Origin: Porticoccaceae bacterium
GTDB taxonomy: Bacteria > Pseudomonadota > Gammaproteobacteria > Pseudomonadales > Porticoccaceae
Direction: 5' to 3'
Length of the DNA stretch: 64,000 nucleotides
NCBI GenBank assembly: GCA_018663035.1
Contig: JABJEX010000047.1
Location: 1-64,000, forward strand
Every line of letters starts with the position of its first letter. Position 1 is the stretch's first letter. Under the pieces are notes generated by a model. That model saw only the letters and a program-made list of their open reading frames with translations, made no database searches and was not told where the DNA came from. Below are positions 6,807-18,825 of this stretch, piece after piece. Both the position numbers and the translations under genes were made by a program.

Positions 6807-8918
6807 TTAAGCTTGGGCGTATTGCTCGGCATGACCAAGCCATCTCGCGATAAGTGGGTCGACCTTTTGTTGGTGGTTAAGCAGGAGTTTTTCAGCGGCT
6901 CGCTTCACCTGTGGCAGCATATGAGCATCACGCTGTAGATCGGCAATATGTAGCTGCATATCGCCGGTCTGCCTAGTGCCTAGCACCTCGCCTGGCCCCC
7001 TGATTTCGAGGTCTTTTTCGGCAATCTTAAAGCCATCAGTAGTTTCGCGCATAATTTTGAGGCGTGCACTGCCATTATTGGAAATAGGAGCGCTATACAG
7101 TAGAACACAGTGGCTGCTCTGTGAGCCTCGACCTACTCGGCCGCGCAACTGATGCAGTTGAGAGAGCCCCAAACGCTCTGCATTTTCGATAATCATCAGG
7201 CTAGCATTGGGCACATCGACGCCTACCTCTATCACTGTGGTCGCTACCAGCAAATTAATGTCACCCGACTTAAATGCGTTCATCACCTCAAGCTTTTCTC
7301 TCGGCTTAAGTCGGCCATGCACCAAACCAATACTCAATTCAGGCAACATTAGCTGTAGCTCGCTGGCGGTTACCTCTGCGGCCTGAGCTTCCAGTACATC
7401 TGATTCTTCAATGAGCGTACAGACCCAATAGGCTTGACGGCCAACAGTGCATGAGGCTCGCACCCGATCTATGACGTCGTTGCGTCGTAGGTTGTTTAAC
7501 ACGACAGTTTCCACCGGGGTTCGGCCTGGGGGCAGTTCGTCTATAACCGAGCAATCTAGATCAGCATAGGCACTCATGGCCAGAGTGCGAGGAATTGGGG
7601 TTGCCGTCATAATTAGCTGATGAGGAGCAGGCCCCATGGCAACAGGGTTATCCGGATTAAAGCCTTTATTGCGCAGCGCCAGACGTTGGTGCACGCCAAA
7701 ACGATGCTGTTCGTCAATAATACTAAGCCCCAAATCATGAAAGCTTACAGCCTCCTGAAACAGAGCATGTGTGCCGATAACCATCTGCGCGGAGCCATCG
7801 ACCATGGCTTCAAGCTGCATTTCTCTGGCCTTGCCTTTAACTTTGCCGGTTAGAAAGGCAACGCGGATGCCTAGGGGGCGAAGCCACTGGTCAAAATTAA
7901 TACGGTGCTGCTCAGCTAAAATTTCAGTGGGCGCCATCAAAACGGCCTGTTTGCCATTGGCTATGGCCTGCACGGCGGCCATGGCTGCTACGACCGTCTT
8001 GCCCGAACCCACATCTCCTTGAACAAGGCGAAGCATGGGTATGGCGGTACTTATATCCTGATTAATTTCGTCTACTACTCTCAGCTGGGCTGCGGTGAGC
8101 GTAAAGGGCAGCTGTTGTAAAAATTTGTCTTGCGCCGTTTTATCTCGCATCAGCACGGGCGCTTGCTGCTGCTGTACTTTTTGGCGTAGACGAAGCAGGC
8201 TTAGGTTATGTGCTATTAACTCTTCAGCGGCCAGTCGTTGCTGCGCTGGGTGTTCGCCCTCGGATAACAGATGCAGCGCAGTCCCGGGTGGCGGGTTGTG
8301 GAGTAGGCGCAATGCGTTATCTAGAGAGTAGCTGAGTTCATGCCCTAACTCTGTTTTTACCTCATTAGGGAGCAGTTCCGCAATCTGATACTCCTGAAGC
8401 TGTTTTAGTGCCTGAGCGCAGAGATCGCGAATCCGAGTTTGAGTAATTCCCTCAGTGGCCGGATATATAGGTGTTAATGTCTCTTCTAGTTGCGCCGGAT
8501 TAGCGCTGTCTAGATACTGATATTCGGGATGGTAGAGTTCGACACCAGATTTTCCTCGCCGCACTTCGCCGAAACAACGCAGGCGAGTACCTGGTTTTAG
8601 GCGCTCCTGTTGAGCTCGATTAAAATGAAAGAATCGCAAAGTAACCACGCCGGTTGAATCTTGGATTCTGCACACTAGACTGCGACGCCGACCAAAAACC
8701 ACATCGCTCGCTCGAATCTCGCCCTCAATAACTACGTCAGACATAGGCTGAATGCCGCCAATGGGGGTGACCTGAGTGCGATCTATGTAGCGCAGCGGGA
8801 GGTGAAAAAGCAGATCTTGCACGCTGTAAAGGCCAAGTTTCTTTAGTTTGGATGCAAGCTGAGGCCCCACCCCATGCAGACTGGTAACGCTTATTTTATC
8901 AAGAGTTTGCGGCGCCAT
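6807..8918 (-). CDS. recG: ATP-dependent DNA helicase RecG
   Basis: A 703-residue RecG, which remodels stalled replication forks and branch-migrates Holliday junctions. The N-terminal wedge/OB domain occupies about residues 60-150. Walker A GDVGSGKT is at 301-308, followed by motif II as DEQH and the helicase C-terminal domain with QLRGRVGRG. Full length for the family. The ATG overlaps the stop of oxyR (TAATG at 8916-8920), so translation is coupled to oxyR. The recG-oxyR neighbourhood is shared with Pseudomonas. Confidence 0.97.
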   Translation of the reverse strand: MAPQTLDKISVTSLHGVGPQLASKLKKLGLYSVQDLLFHLPLRYIDRTQVTPIGGIQPMSDVVIEGEIRASDVVFGRRRSLVCRIQDSTGVVTLRFFHFNRAQQERLKPGTRLRCFGEVRRGKSGVELYHPEYQYLDSANPAQLEETLTPIYPATEGITQTRIRDLCAQALKQLQEYQIAELLPNEVKTELGHELSYSLDNALRLLHNPPPGTALHLLSEGEHPAQQRLAAEELIAHNLSLLRLRQKVQQQQAPVLMRDKTAQDKFLQQLPFTLTAAQLRVVDEINQDISTAIPMLRLVQGDVGSGKTVVAAMAAVQAIANGKQAVLMAPTEILAEQHRINFDQWLRPLGIRVAFLTGKVKGKAREMQLEAMVDGSAQMVIGTHALFQEAVSFHDLGLSIIDEQHRFGVHQRLALRNKGFNPDNPVAMGPAPHQLIMTATPIPRTLAMSAYADLDCSVIDELPPGRTPVETVVLNNLRRNDVIDRVRASCTVGRQAYWVCTLIEESDVLEAQAAEVTASELQLMLPELSIGLVHGRLKPREKLEVMNAFKSGDINLLVATTVIEVGVDVPNASLMIIENAERLGLSQLHQLRGRVGRGSQSSHCVLLYSAPISNNGSARLKIMRETTDGFKIAEKDLEIRGPGEVLGTRQTGDMQLHIADLQRDAHMLPQVKRAAEKLLLNHQQKVDPLIARWLGHAEQYAQA

Positions 8919-9841
8919 TAGGACTTATTGATTCCCGGTAGCTTGCGGTCATAGATCGCGTTGCGCAATGCATCTATCGCTTTGTGGCGGGGGAAACTTG
9001 CTCGCCAAGCCAATGCCGTTGTGCGCGACGGGCTACTGCCGGCGAAGGGACGAGTCACTAAACTATTGCCGCGGTGCTCTGCGCCTATGGCCGCAGATTG
9101 CGGCAATATGGTGATGCCCAGACCAGAGGCAACCATGTAGCAAAGGGTTTCCAGAGAACTGCCTTCGGTCATAGTGCGGATTGGCGCACTGCCAACAGGG
9201 TTTCGATTAATATTGGGGAGCGCCTCTATTACCTGGTCTCTAAAACAATGCCCCTCTCCCATCATCAGAACATTTTCGCCATCTAAATCACTGTGATCAA
9301 TTTCCTGCTTGGCGGCGAGTGGGTGGTTGCCCGGCAATAGCAGTACAAAGGGTTCTTCGTACAGTGGTTGCACCACGACATCTGGTTCATTAAATGGCAG
9401 CGCGACAATAATCACATCTACCTCGCCACTGCGCAGGCGTTTGCGCAGCGTACTAGTGTAGCCCTCCTCAATGACCAGCGGCATCTGTGGTGCAGACTTT
9501 TGCAGCGGTGGAATAAAGTGCGGGAATAGATAGGGGCCAATGGTAAAAATAGCGCCCACATGCAGTGGGCTGTTGAGCTGATCTTTACCGGAGGTCGCAA
9601 TATCTTTAATGGCCGCTGCTTCTTCCAGTACTCGCTGAGACTGGGCGATTATCTGCTCTCCTATAGGCGTGGGTCTAACGCTGCTTTTTGAGCGCTCAAA
9701 AAGATCAACTCCAAGCTCACTTTCTAGTTTTTTAACCGCTATACTCAGAGTTGGCTGGCTGACATTGCAGCGCTCTGCGGCATGGCCAAAGTGCGAGACC
9801 TGAGCCAGAGTTGTGATATAGCGGAGTTCTGTAAGTGTCAT
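8918..9841 (-). CDS. oxyR: OxyR-type LysR regulator lacking the resolving cysteine
   Basis: A 307-residue LysR-family activator with an N-terminal winged helix-turn-helix (MTLTELRYI..., CNVSQPTLSIAVKKLE) and a ligand/redox domain. The peroxidatic Cys199 sits in GEGHCFRDQ at exactly the E. coli position. However, residue 208, the resolving cysteine of E. coli and Pseudomonas OxyR (EACP in the latter), is Leu (EALP). Another cysteine is at 234 (SSLETLCYM). The protein may sense peroxide by sulfenylation or through Cys234 rather than a 199-208 disulfide. Divergent from the YeeZ-like gene across 55 bases. OxyR identity is strong; the peroxide mechanism is uncertain. Confidence 0.88.
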   Translation of the reverse strand: MTLTELRYITTLAQVSHFGHAAERCNVSQPTLSIAVKKLESELGVDLFERSKSSVRPTPIGEQIIAQSQRVLEEAAAIKDIATSGKDQLNSPLHVGAIFTIGPYLFPHFIPPLQKSAPQMPLVIEEGYTSTLRKRLRSGEVDVIIVALPFNEPDVVVQPLYEEPFVLLLPGNHPLAAKQEIDHSDLDGENVLMMGEGHCFRDQVIEALPNINRNPVGSAPIRTMTEGSSLETLCYMVASGLGITILPQSAAIGAEHRGNSLVTRPFAGSSPSRTTALAWRASFPRHKAIDALRNAIYDRKLPGINKS

Positions 9842-9896
9842 GTTATAGGCTCAATTGAAAAACAGTTTCTCTAATAATAGCTAATATTAATCAAGC

Positions 9897-10772
9897 ATGA
9901 AAGATCAATTAAAAATACTATTTGCCGGCTGTGGTGACATTGGTCAACGCACGGCGCTGCGTCTGGCGCCAAACCATTGTTGCTACGGCATGAAACGACA
10001 GCCTCAGAATCTTCCTCAGGGCATTGTTCCTATTGCCGCAAATATTACGGATGCTGAGCAATTAACGACTATTCTCGATCAGGGTTTTGATGTGGTGGTG
10101 GTAACGCTGACACCAAGCGGCTTTACTGAACAGGCTTATAGAGAGTCCTATGTGCGGGGCGCCGCAGCCCTATCCAAGGCAATTGATGCCACTGCACATA
10201 GGCCAGGTCTAGTTATCTGGGTATCTAGTACCAGTGTCTATGGCAACAATAATGGTGACTGGGTTGACGAGACAACAGCTACAGAACCTGAGTCTTTCTC
10301 TGGCGTTCTGTTACTAGAGGCCGAGCAACTCATAAAGGCGCTGCCAGTGGCTCAGACCACTGTGCGTTTCTCTGGCATATATGGGCCCGGGCGCACCAGA
10401 ATGCTGAGCCAGATAATGGAGGGTAAAGGTCGGCCGGCGCAGCCACCGCAATGGAGTAACCGGATTCACAGTGATGACTGCGCTGGTGTTCTCTGCCATC
10501 TTGTTGAGCGCTATGCTGCTAATAAGCCTATCGAAACGCTTTATTTGGCTACCGACTCACAGCCAGTCACTCAGCATGATTTGCGGCGTTGGATGGCGGA
10601 CCAGATGCAGGTCAAGTTAGAAGATGAAATTGTCGAGCAGAAGGCGGCGAGGCGCTGCAGTAATCAGCGCCTTTTAGCTAGTGGATATCAGTTTATTTTC
10701 CCCAGCTATAAAGAAGGCTATCTGGCATTGATGGCAGAGGTTGGGGGGTTAGCGGGTAATCTAGATAACTAG
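9897..10772 (+). CDS. NAD(P)-binding SDR-family epimerase-like protein (YeeZ type)
   Basis: A 291-residue atypical short-chain dehydrogenase/epimerase-like protein. The N-terminal dinucleotide motif is AGCGDIGQ (residues 10-17), and [12 protein letters not shown] (around residue 103) contains the YeeZ-like Ser/Tyr region, followed by [10 protein letters not shown]. The closest named relative in style is E. coli YeeZ, whose substrate is unknown. It is cytoplasmic with no signal peptide. Its 3' end overlaps the convergent ridA gene by 12 bases. An enzymatic role is inferred from the fold only. Confidence 0.8.
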   Translation: MKDQLKILFAGCGDIGQRTALRLAPNHCCYGMKRQPQNLPQGIVPIAANITDAEQLTTILDQGFDVVVVTLTPSGFTEQAYRESYVRGAAALSKAIDATAHRPGLVIWVSSTSVYGNNNGDWVDETTATEPESFSGVLLLEAEQLIKALPVAQTTVRFSGIYGPGRTRMLSQIMEGKGRPAQPPQWSNRIHSDDCAGVLCHLVERYAANKPIETLYLATDSQPVTQHDLRRWMADQMQVKLEDEIVEQKAARRCSNQRLLASGYQFIFPSYKEGYLALMAEVGGLAGNLDN

Positions 10773-11144
10773 AATACCGTCCATTTCAACTTCAGCCCCT
10801 TTGGGTAGTTCGCTGACACCTATAGCTGCTCGTGCCGGGTAGGGTTCTTGAAAATGTTGGCTCATAATCTCATTGACCTTAGGGAAATGGCTGAGATCGG
10901 TGAGGAAGATATTGAGCTTAACTATATTGCTAAGGTCACCACCGGAGGCCTCGCAGACGGCAGCGAGATTTTTAAACACCTGATGAATCTGTGCGCTGAT
11001 ATCACCCTCCACTACAGTCATCGTCTCTGGATCTAGTGGAATCTGGCCAGACAGGTACACAGTGTTATTGACCTTTACTGCCTGAACGTAGGTGCCTATG
11101 GCTGCCGGGGCGCTGTCTGTATGGATAATGGCTTTATTGGTCAT
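10761..11144 (-). CDS. ridA: RidA family reactive enamine/imine deaminase
   Basis: A 127-residue RidA/YjgF protein that hydrolyses reactive 2-aminoacrylate and related imines produced by PLP enzymes. Recognisable parts are [28 protein letters not shown], the central [13 protein letters not shown] and the C-terminal [23 protein letters not shown], which holds the catalytic Arg. Length is standard. It is the last gene after spoT, 14 bases downstream, as in many gammaproteobacteria, so it is probably transcribed with rpoZ and spoT. Confidence 0.95.
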   Translation of the reverse strand: MTNKAIIHTDSAPAAIGTYVQAVKVNNTVYLSGQIPLDPETMTVVEGDISAQIHQVFKNLAAVCEASGGDLSNIVKLNIFLTDLSHFPKVNEIMSQHFQEPYPARAAIGVSELPKGAEVEMDGILVI

Positions 11145-11158
11145 CTATGTCTCCTAGC

Positions 11159-13273
11159 TTACTTATTTTTTACACGGTAAATACGGCGTACAGGTTTTAG
11201 GCTGCGCGCACGACGCAGAATATCTGCCAGATGAATGCGGTTCTTAACATTGAGCACCACATCAACCACACTGGTAAAGGCATCCTTTTCAGTGACGGTG
11301 ATATTCTCAATAGTGGCGTCTTCCTCTGTCATTCTGGATGCCAGCGCGGCAATAAACCCGCGCTCTGGGGTGATTTCTACTTTGATCTCTACTGGGAACT
11401 CTCCCCTGACTACCGTTGACCAGGTCAGAGGCATGCATTTCTCTGGATTGGAACGAATCTCTTTGAGATTGCGACAGGACTCAAGATGAATAACCAACCC
11501 TTTGCCTGGAGTTACATGACCAAGAATTGGGTCGCCGGGAATTGGGTGACAGCAGCGCGCATATTGCAGCAGCAGCCCCTCCGAGGCATCTATGACTACC
11601 GGCAGGGTAGAGTTGCGCTTGCCGTCAGCAATTTTACGTTTGGCTGGCGGCACTAAAAGATTAGCCACTGCGAAGGGCACTCGGTTGCCAAGCCCGATTT
11701 GCTGGAGCACATATTCGAAGGTCGAAGCTCCAGTTTCTTTGAGCAGGCGCTTAATCTGCGATTTCTTGAGTTCTTTGTATCTGGTGCCAAGGTTGGAAAG
11801 TGCCTGATCTAACAGCCGCTTGCCCAGATCCACAGATTCATCGTGCTGCTGATTTTTCAAGAAGTGGCGAATAGCACTGCGCGCCTTTGCCGTTACTACA
11901 AAATTCAACCAGTTAGGGTTTGGCTGAGCGCCGGGTGTGCTAACAATTTCAATCTTCTGGCCACTTTGGAGGTGTTCGGAAAGAGGTGTTAATTCGCCGT
12001 CTACTCGACAGGCAATACAGGTGTTACCCAGGCCAGTGTGCACAGAGTAGGCAAAATCAATTGGCGTGGCACCCGAGGGTAGCTCAACTATGGTGCCCTT
12101 GGGGGTGAACACATAGATTTCGTCTGGAAACAGATCAGCTTTTACATGCTCCAAGAATTCTAGCGAGTCACCCGCCTGCTTTTGCATTTCCAGCAGGCCT
12201 TGTACCCAGCGTGTTGCGCGGTGCTGACTACCTTCAATATTTTTATTGCCAGCTTTGTACTCCCAGTGAGCGGCAATACCATAGTTGGCCATTCTCTCCA
12301 TTTCTTTGGTGCGAATCTGCACCTCAATAACAACCCCATGCATACCAACCAACAGGGTATGCAGTGACTGATAGCCATTGGCCTTGGGGATGGCAATATA
12401 GTCTTTGAATTCGCCGGGTACTGGCTTAAAAATATTATGCACTATACCTAGGGTACGATAGCAATCATCCACGGTATTGACGACAAGTCGAAAGGCAAAT
12501 ACATCCATGATGTCGCGGAAAGATCTGTGCTTACCACGCATTTTTTTGTAGATACTCCACAGGTGCTTTTCTCTGCTTTTCACTATAGCGGGGAAGGATT
12601 CACTTTCCATCCGCAGTTCAATTGCCTGATGGATTTCTGCAACAATCTCTTTACGGTTTTTGCGCGCCGCTTTCATTGCCTCGCGCAGGCGTCGGTGACG
12701 CAGCGGATACATGGCGGCAAAGCCGAGATCCTCGAATTCAATACGAATATCATTAATCCCAAGGCGCTGGGCAATTGGTGCATAGATATCTAAGGTTTCC
12801 CTGGCAACGCGACGCCGTTTTTCGGGGGAGAGCCCGCCAAGGGTGCGCATGTTGTGCAGCCTGTCTGCGAGCTTGACTAGAACAACACGGATATCTCTGG
12901 ACATTGCCAGAGTCATCTTCTGAAAACTTTCTGCCTGCTGCTCGGCTTTGGTTTCAAATTCTATTTCGGTGAGTTTGCTAACGCCATCTACTAGATCGGC
13001 AACAGTACGCCCAAAACGGCGGCTGATCTGCCCTTTGGTGACACCAGTATCCTCGATAACGTCATGTAAAAGAGCCGCGATAAGGCTCTCGTGATCCATA
13101 TGCATGTCGGCCAAAATATTGGCCACTGCCAGCGGATGGGTGATGTAGGGGTCGCCACTTTGGCGCATCTGGCCCCTGTGACACTGCTCGGAGAATTTGT
13201 AAGCTCGCTCGACCCTGCGGACTTCTCCTGGGTCGAGGTAAGAAGAGAGCTTGTCGGTGAGCACTGTCAGCAC
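11159..13273 (-). CDS. spoT: Bifunctional (p)ppGpp synthetase/hydrolase SpoT
   Basis: A 704-residue RelA/SpoT homologue. Domains in order: HD hydrolase (LLHDVIEDT near residue 70, intact HD), synthetase (FRDIMDVFAFR; FKDYIAIPKANGYQSLHT near residue 305), TGS (VFTPKGTIVELP), the helical and zinc-finger-like region (YARCCHPIPGD) and a C-terminal ACT domain. With rpoZ upstream and ridA downstream, this is the usual rpoZ-spoT locus and controls the stringent response to starvation. The intact hydrolase motif and the rpoZ context support SpoT rather than RelA. Confidence 0.97.
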   Translation of the reverse strand: MLTVLTDKLSSYLDPGEVRRVERAYKFSEQCHRGQMRQSGDPYITHPLAVANILADMHMDHESLIAALLHDVIEDTGVTKGQISRRFGRTVADLVDGVSKLTEIEFETKAEQQAESFQKMTLAMSRDIRVVLVKLADRLHNMRTLGGLSPEKRRRVARETLDIYAPIAQRLGINDIRIEFEDLGFAAMYPLRHRRLREAMKAARKNRKEIVAEIHQAIELRMESESFPAIVKSREKHLWSIYKKMRGKHRSFRDIMDVFAFRLVVNTVDDCYRTLGIVHNIFKPVPGEFKDYIAIPKANGYQSLHTLLVGMHGVVIEVQIRTKEMERMANYGIAAHWEYKAGNKNIEGSQHRATRWVQGLLEMQKQAGDSLEFLEHVKADLFPDEIYVFTPKGTIVELPSGATPIDFAYSVHTGLGNTCIACRVDGELTPLSEHLQSGQKIEIVSTPGAQPNPNWLNFVVTAKARSAIRHFLKNQQHDESVDLGKRLLDQALSNLGTRYKELKKSQIKRLLKETGASTFEYVLQQIGLGNRVPFAVANLLVPPAKRKIADGKRNSTLPVVIDASEGLLLQYARCCHPIPGDPILGHVTPGKGLVIHLESCRNLKEIRSNPEKCMPLTWSTVVRGEFPVEIKVEITPERGFIAALASRMTEEDATIENITVTEKDAFTSVVDVVLNVKNRIHLADILRRARSLKPVRRIYRVKNK

Positions 13274-13371
13274 TTTACGGCCGCCCCCTTCTCTTATCTG
13301 ATTGGTGGAACTTTGACTGGGTTAATCTATATTCGGGCTAATAGCTATTGAACAGACTACTATGCAAAAGA

Positions 13372-13650
13372 CTAAAAAGCAGGCGGAATAGCAGCCTCTT
13401 CAGTTGTTTCAGCTATTTCTTCAGCGTCGACAATTTCGTAGTCCTGAGCGACTTCCGTCAGGATGTCTGCGTTAATAAGGCCTTCTTCGATTTCACGAAG
13501 AGCAATAACCGTGGGTTTGTCGTTTTCTTCGTCAACCAGAGCAGGTCTGCCTTCAACCGCTAGTTGACGAGCGCGCTTAGAGCCAACCATAACCAATTCA
13601 AAACGGTTATCTACATGATCTAAACAGTCTTCTACAGTAATGCGAGCCAT
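13372..13650 (-). CDS. rpoZ: RNA polymerase omega subunit
   Basis: A 92-residue omega subunit: [20 protein letters not shown] followed by VGSKRARQL and a Thr-Val-Ile-Ala-Leu-Arg-Glu-Ile helix. Omega helps RNA polymerase assembly and forms part of a ppGpp-binding site, which makes its position directly before spoT functionally apt. The C-terminal tail is acidic and alanine-rich. It is separated from gmk by 92 bases on the same strand. Confidence 0.97.
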   Translation of the reverse strand: MARITVEDCLDHVDNRFELVMVGSKRARQLAVEGRPALVDEENDKPTVIALREIEEGLINADILTEVAQDYEIVDAEEIAETTEEAAIPPAF

Positions 13651-13742
13651 CTTTTTTCCGCCAATACTAAAATTTCGATAAATTTAATAACAGTAGCACA
13701 GCCAAAGGCTGCGCGGCCGGCCAGTTTACCTAAAGACGGTGG

Positions 13743-15283
<1,541 letters not shown>

Positions 15284-15300
15284 GCCTTTGGCTGTAAAAA

Positions 15301-16164
15301 TTATTCAATATTCTGGATCTGCTCGCGCATCTGTTCTATCAATACCTTGAGTTCTACAGAGGCCTGTGTGGTCACGCCAGCAATAGATTTTGAGCCCAGA
15401 GTATTGGCCTCTCTGTTTAATTCCTGCATTAAAAAATCTAGTCGGCGGCCAATGGCATCAGAGCTTTTGAGGGTCAAACGAATCTCGCTGATATGAGCTT
15501 CGAGGCGATCGAGCTCTTCATCGACATCGGCTCGATTGGCAATGATGATCATCTCCTGTTCGAGACGCTCTTCGTCTAGCTGAGATTTTAGCTCACTGAG
15601 TTTTTCACTAAGTCGTGCACGCTGTTGACTGAGAATGTCGGGCAGGTGGTTACGAACCGTATCGATCTGTTTTTCTATACCGACAAGCCGTTGTTCAATC
15701 ATTTCAGCTAGTTTATCGCCCTCCCGTTGACGCCCCTCTAAGAGCTTATCCGCAGTTGTGCTATAAGCCTGAATCGCTGCTGCATGCAGTATCTCTGGCT
15801 CTAGGTGCTGATCTTTGAGTATGCCGGGCCAGCGCATAATCTCTAGAGGCGAAATTGGCGCTGGATTGCGTATTTCTCCGGCTACTTTTTCGGCGATATC
15901 TATATAGCGCTTTGCTAACTCAAGATCGGCATTAACCGAGGCATCGTTACTATTAAAGCTGACCTGTATGCCACAGTCGACTTTGCCGCGTTTGAGCTTC
16001 TTGCGGGCGATTTCACGCAGCGGCATTTCAATATCTCGAAGAGTCTCAGGAAGCCGGAAGCCCGTTTCCAGAAAGCGATGGTTGACCGAGCGCAGTTCAC
16101 AGGTTAGTGAACCCCAGCTAAATTCAATAGTGTTTCTGGCAAATGCCGTCATGCTGCGAGGCAT
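15301..16164 (-). CDS. yicC: YicC family endoribonuclease-like protein
   Basis: A 287-residue YicC/YloC family protein (DUF1732 at the C-terminus). Markers are MPRSMTAFAR at the start, CELRSVNHRFLETGFRLPE, a long central coiled coil, and the C-terminal RLDFLMQELNREANTLGSKS. E. coli YicC is described as a ribonuclease affecting the RyhB small RNA. It is divergent from rph, the classical yicC-rph arrangement. The separation to rph is 115 bases and contains a weak promoter-like TACAAT for rph. Confidence 0.95.
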   Translation of the reverse strand: MPRSMTAFARNTIEFSWGSLTCELRSVNHRFLETGFRLPETLRDIEMPLREIARKKLKRGKVDCGIQVSFNSNDASVNADLELAKRYIDIAEKVAGEIRNPAPISPLEIMRWPGILKDQHLEPEILHAAAIQAYSTTADKLLEGRQREGDKLAEMIEQRLVGIEKQIDTVRNHLPDILSQQRARLSEKLSELKSQLDEERLEQEMIIIANRADVDEELDRLEAHISEIRLTLKSSDAIGRRLDFLMQELNREANTLGSKSIAGVTTQASVELKVLIEQMREQIQNIE

Positions 16165-16279
16165 ATTTTCTCCAAACTAAAAATTAATGGTGTGCCATGG
16201 TAACAAAGGCGGTCAATGGGTAGGTAGATTTGCTACAATTCCGCAAAATTTTTATCGCCCATTATCCAGGATACCCATT

Positions 16280-16999
16280 ATGAATAGACCTAGCGGCAGA
16301 CGCCCAGAACAACTCCGACAAGTAAAGATCACAAGAGACTATACCTGTCACGCCGAGGGCTCTGTGCTAGTCGAGTTTGGCAATACCAAAGTTATCTGCA
16401 CTGCGAGTGTCGAAAACGGTGTGCCGAGATTCTTGCGCGGCAGTGGCCAGGGTTGGGTAACCGCCGAGTATGGTATGTTGCCGCGGTCAACCAATAGCCG
16501 GATGGGTCGCGAGGCTGCGCGCGGTAAACAGAGCGGTCGAACCCAAGAAATTCAACGTCTGATCGGTCGGTCTCTGCGAGCTGCGGTGGACCTCAAGCAG
16601 CTTGGTGAACACACCATCAATATTGACTGTGATGTCATTCAGGCAGATGGCGGTACCAGAACCGCTTCCATCACTGGTGCTTGCGTTGCTCTGGTGGATG
16701 CAATCCGCCACCTTCAGCGCAAGAAGGCTATCGCTGGAGATCCTTTGGTCACAATGATTGCTTCAGTTTCTGTAGGTGTCTACAAAGGTGTTCCAGTATT
16801 GGATTTGGATTATGCAGAGGATTCTAATGCCGAAACCGATATGAATGTGGTGATGAATAGCGACAATGGTTTTATCGAGGTGCAGGGCACTGCTGAAGCT
16901 GCGCCCTTTAGCGCGGAAGAATTAACTCAGATGTTGGATCTGGCCAAACGTGGCGTCGCTGATTTGGTGCGAGTTCAGCAAATGGCATTGGCTCAATAA
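16280..16999 (+). CDS. rph: Ribonuclease PH
   Basis: A 239-residue RNase PH, a phosphate-dependent 3'-5' exoribonuclease that trims tRNA 3' ends. It starts [13 protein letters not shown] at ATG 16280. An in-frame upstream ATG at 16187 would add 31 residues absent from the family, so it is rejected. Core motifs: [44 protein letters not shown], and a C-terminal phosphate-binding region. It is followed 12 bases later by pyrE, forming an rph-pyrE operon. The crc gene that Pseudomonas places nearby is absent. Confidence 0.97.
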   Translation: MNRPSGRRPEQLRQVKITRDYTCHAEGSVLVEFGNTKVICTASVENGVPRFLRGSGQGWVTAEYGMLPRSTNSRMGREAARGKQSGRTQEIQRLIGRSLRAAVDLKQLGEHTINIDCDVIQADGGTRTASITGACVALVDAIRHLQRKKAIAGDPLVTMIASVSVGVYKGVPVLDLDYAEDSNAETDMNVVMNSDNGFIEVQGTAEAAPFSAEELTQMLDLAKRGVADLVRVQQMALAQ

Positions 17000-17011
17000 T
17001 AGAAGACTACT

Positions 17012-17653
17012 ATGACTAATTACAAAACTCAGTTTATCGATAATGCCCTTGATAGTGGCGCTTTAAAGTTTGGCCAGTTCAGGCTTAAATCTGGACGCGT
17101 ATCACCGCACTTTTTTAATGCGGGCGAATTTTATCGCGGCAAAGCTCTTGCTGCGTTGGGACGGTGCTATGCGGCGGCGATTGTTGAGTCTGGAATCCAG
17201 TTCGATGTGTTGTTCGGGCCAGCATATAAAGGTATTACTTTGGCTTCGGCGACTTCTGTTGCACTTGCCGAGCATCATGATTTGGATGTGCCATACTGTT
17301 TTAACAGAAAAGAGGCGAAGTCCCATGGCGAGGGCGGCACTATAGTGGGGGCGCCGCTCGAAGGCAAAGTCCTGATAATTGACGACGTGATTACTGCAGG
17401 TACAGCGATCAGAGAAGTCATGGCTATGGTTGACCAAGCTGGCGCACAGGCCGCTGGTGTTGTGATAGGCGTGGATCGCAAGGAGCGCGGCAATACTGAA
17501 CTATCGGCGATTCAAGAAGTAGAAAAGCAGTTCTCTGTTCCAGTGGTTAGCATTATCGATATTGATGATATTTTAGATTACCTGAATGCTAAGCCAAATA
17601 TGCAATTGCTGGTTGAGCAGATTAAAGAGTACAGGCAAGAGTACGGCGTATGA
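17012..17653 (+). CDS. pyrE: Orotate phosphoribosyltransferase
   Basis: A 213-residue orotate phosphoribosyltransferase of pyrimidine synthesis, joining orotate and PRPP to make OMP. The PRPP-binding motif [16 protein letters not shown] is present, as are FGPAYKGI and the loop [12 protein letters not shown]. Downstream of rph in the same operon. Its stop overlaps the next gene's start (ATGA at 17650-17653). Confidence 0.97.
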   Translation: MTNYKTQFIDNALDSGALKFGQFRLKSGRVSPHFFNAGEFYRGKALAALGRCYAAAIVESGIQFDVLFGPAYKGITLASATSVALAEHHDLDVPYCFNRKEAKSHGEGGTIVGAPLEGKVLIIDDVITAGTAIREVMAMVDQAGAQAAGVVIGVDRKERGNTELSAIQEVEKQFSVPVVSIIDIDDILDYLNAKPNMQLLVEQIKEYRQEYGV

Positions 17654-18213
17654 ATAAAATGGTAGGTCTTCTTATGCTGCTGTTAATCCAAGGGGTTGCA
17701 GCCAAGGAGCTCTACCGTTTTCAGGATAGCACTGGCACCCATGTCACTGCTGATACCATTTCGCCACTGGATGCTGCCGAAGGCTACGAAATTGTGAACG
17801 AATGGGGTCAGGTTCTGCGAGTGGTTGTTGCTCAACCAGTTGAGCTTTCCGATCTCGAGCAGCGCAAGCAGGACAGCTATCTGCTCTCTAGCTTCAGCAA
17901 GGTCTCTGATATTATTCAGTTAAAAGATCGCAAAATGGCGCTGTTAACCAGAGAAATCACTAACCTAAAAAGCAACCTGCAAAGCCTTCAGTCTCTTGAG
18001 CTGGAGTACCTTAGAAGCGCAGCTTACAACGAGATGGCTGCCGAGCAGGTTCCAGAGTCGCTGCGCCAAAAGCTTAGCCGGGTTGAGCAGGATACAACAG
18101 AGTTGCAAAACATGCTGCGCGAGCGTCAAGCGGACGTTGCCAATCTAGTTCTGCGCTATGGGCATTACGAAGATCGGCTGCGTCAGCTCAAAAAGGCTGA
18201 GCAATCTGATTAA
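17650..18213 (+). CDS. Exported DUF4124-like coiled-coil protein
   Basis: A 187-residue protein with a signal peptide ([18 protein letters not shown], cleaved near residue 18) followed by a DUF4124-like domain: [20 protein letters not shown] and [10 protein letters not shown]. The rest is predicted coiled coil (residues about 75-185) rich in Leu, Lys, Glu and Gln. It would sit in the periplasm. Its start overlaps pyrE, so it is translated with that operon, but a functional link is unlikely to be metabolic. Function is unknown. Confidence 0.75.
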   Translation: MNKMVGLLMLLLIQGVAAKELYRFQDSTGTHVTADTISPLDAAEGYEIVNEWGQVLRVVVAQPVELSDLEQRKQDSYLLSSFSKVSDIIQLKDRKMALLTREITNLKSNLQSLQSLELEYLRSAAYNEMAAEQVPESLRQKLSRVEQDTTELQNMLRERQADVANLVLRYGHYEDRLRQLKKAEQSD

Positions 18214-18238
18214 CCCTATTGAGTGGGCCCTAGGCTAT

Positions 18239-18825
18239 CTAGTTGAACATCCTAGCCGTCATCAGCGACCAGTGCTCAGACCAGTATTCTGTGGGCAGTT
18301 GCTTAAAGCCACTGCGGACAAACTGGCTAATTTTACCCTCAGCCGTGACCAGCATTAGGTTGGCAGTCACGGTGACAGAGGCATTCACTTTTAGTCCGTC
18401 ACGAATCTCGGCTTCCCGTAAGCACTGCTTGAGTTGCGACTCCAGGCGGTCAAAAAACTGAGCTACCCGTTCATGGAGACGGCTAGTCTCGCCGGTTAGG
18501 GCGTCGCCATTAAGGATTCTGCTGATACCCGGATTCTTCTCACTAAAGGCCAGCACCAGACTTAAAATCCTGTAACACTGATTTAGAGCGTCGGGCTCGT
18601 CATTAACAATGGTGCGCACACGTGCAAAGATAGTTTCTTCGATAAAGTCTATGAGCCCTTCATACATACGAGTCTTGCTGGGGAAGTGGCGGTAGAGTGC
18701 CGCTTCTGACACACCAAGTTCTGCTGCCAGTGCCGCGGTGGTGATGCGACCACCTTTAGAAACCTCCAGCATGCGCGCCAGTGCTTGCAAAATCTCTTGG
18801 GCTCGGGAGCCTTTTTTACCGGCCA

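Noticed and set aside
16187-16279. N-terminal extension of rph from an upstream in-frame ATG
   Set aside because: The added 31 residues have no counterpart in RNase PH, whereas ATG 16280 gives the exact family length.
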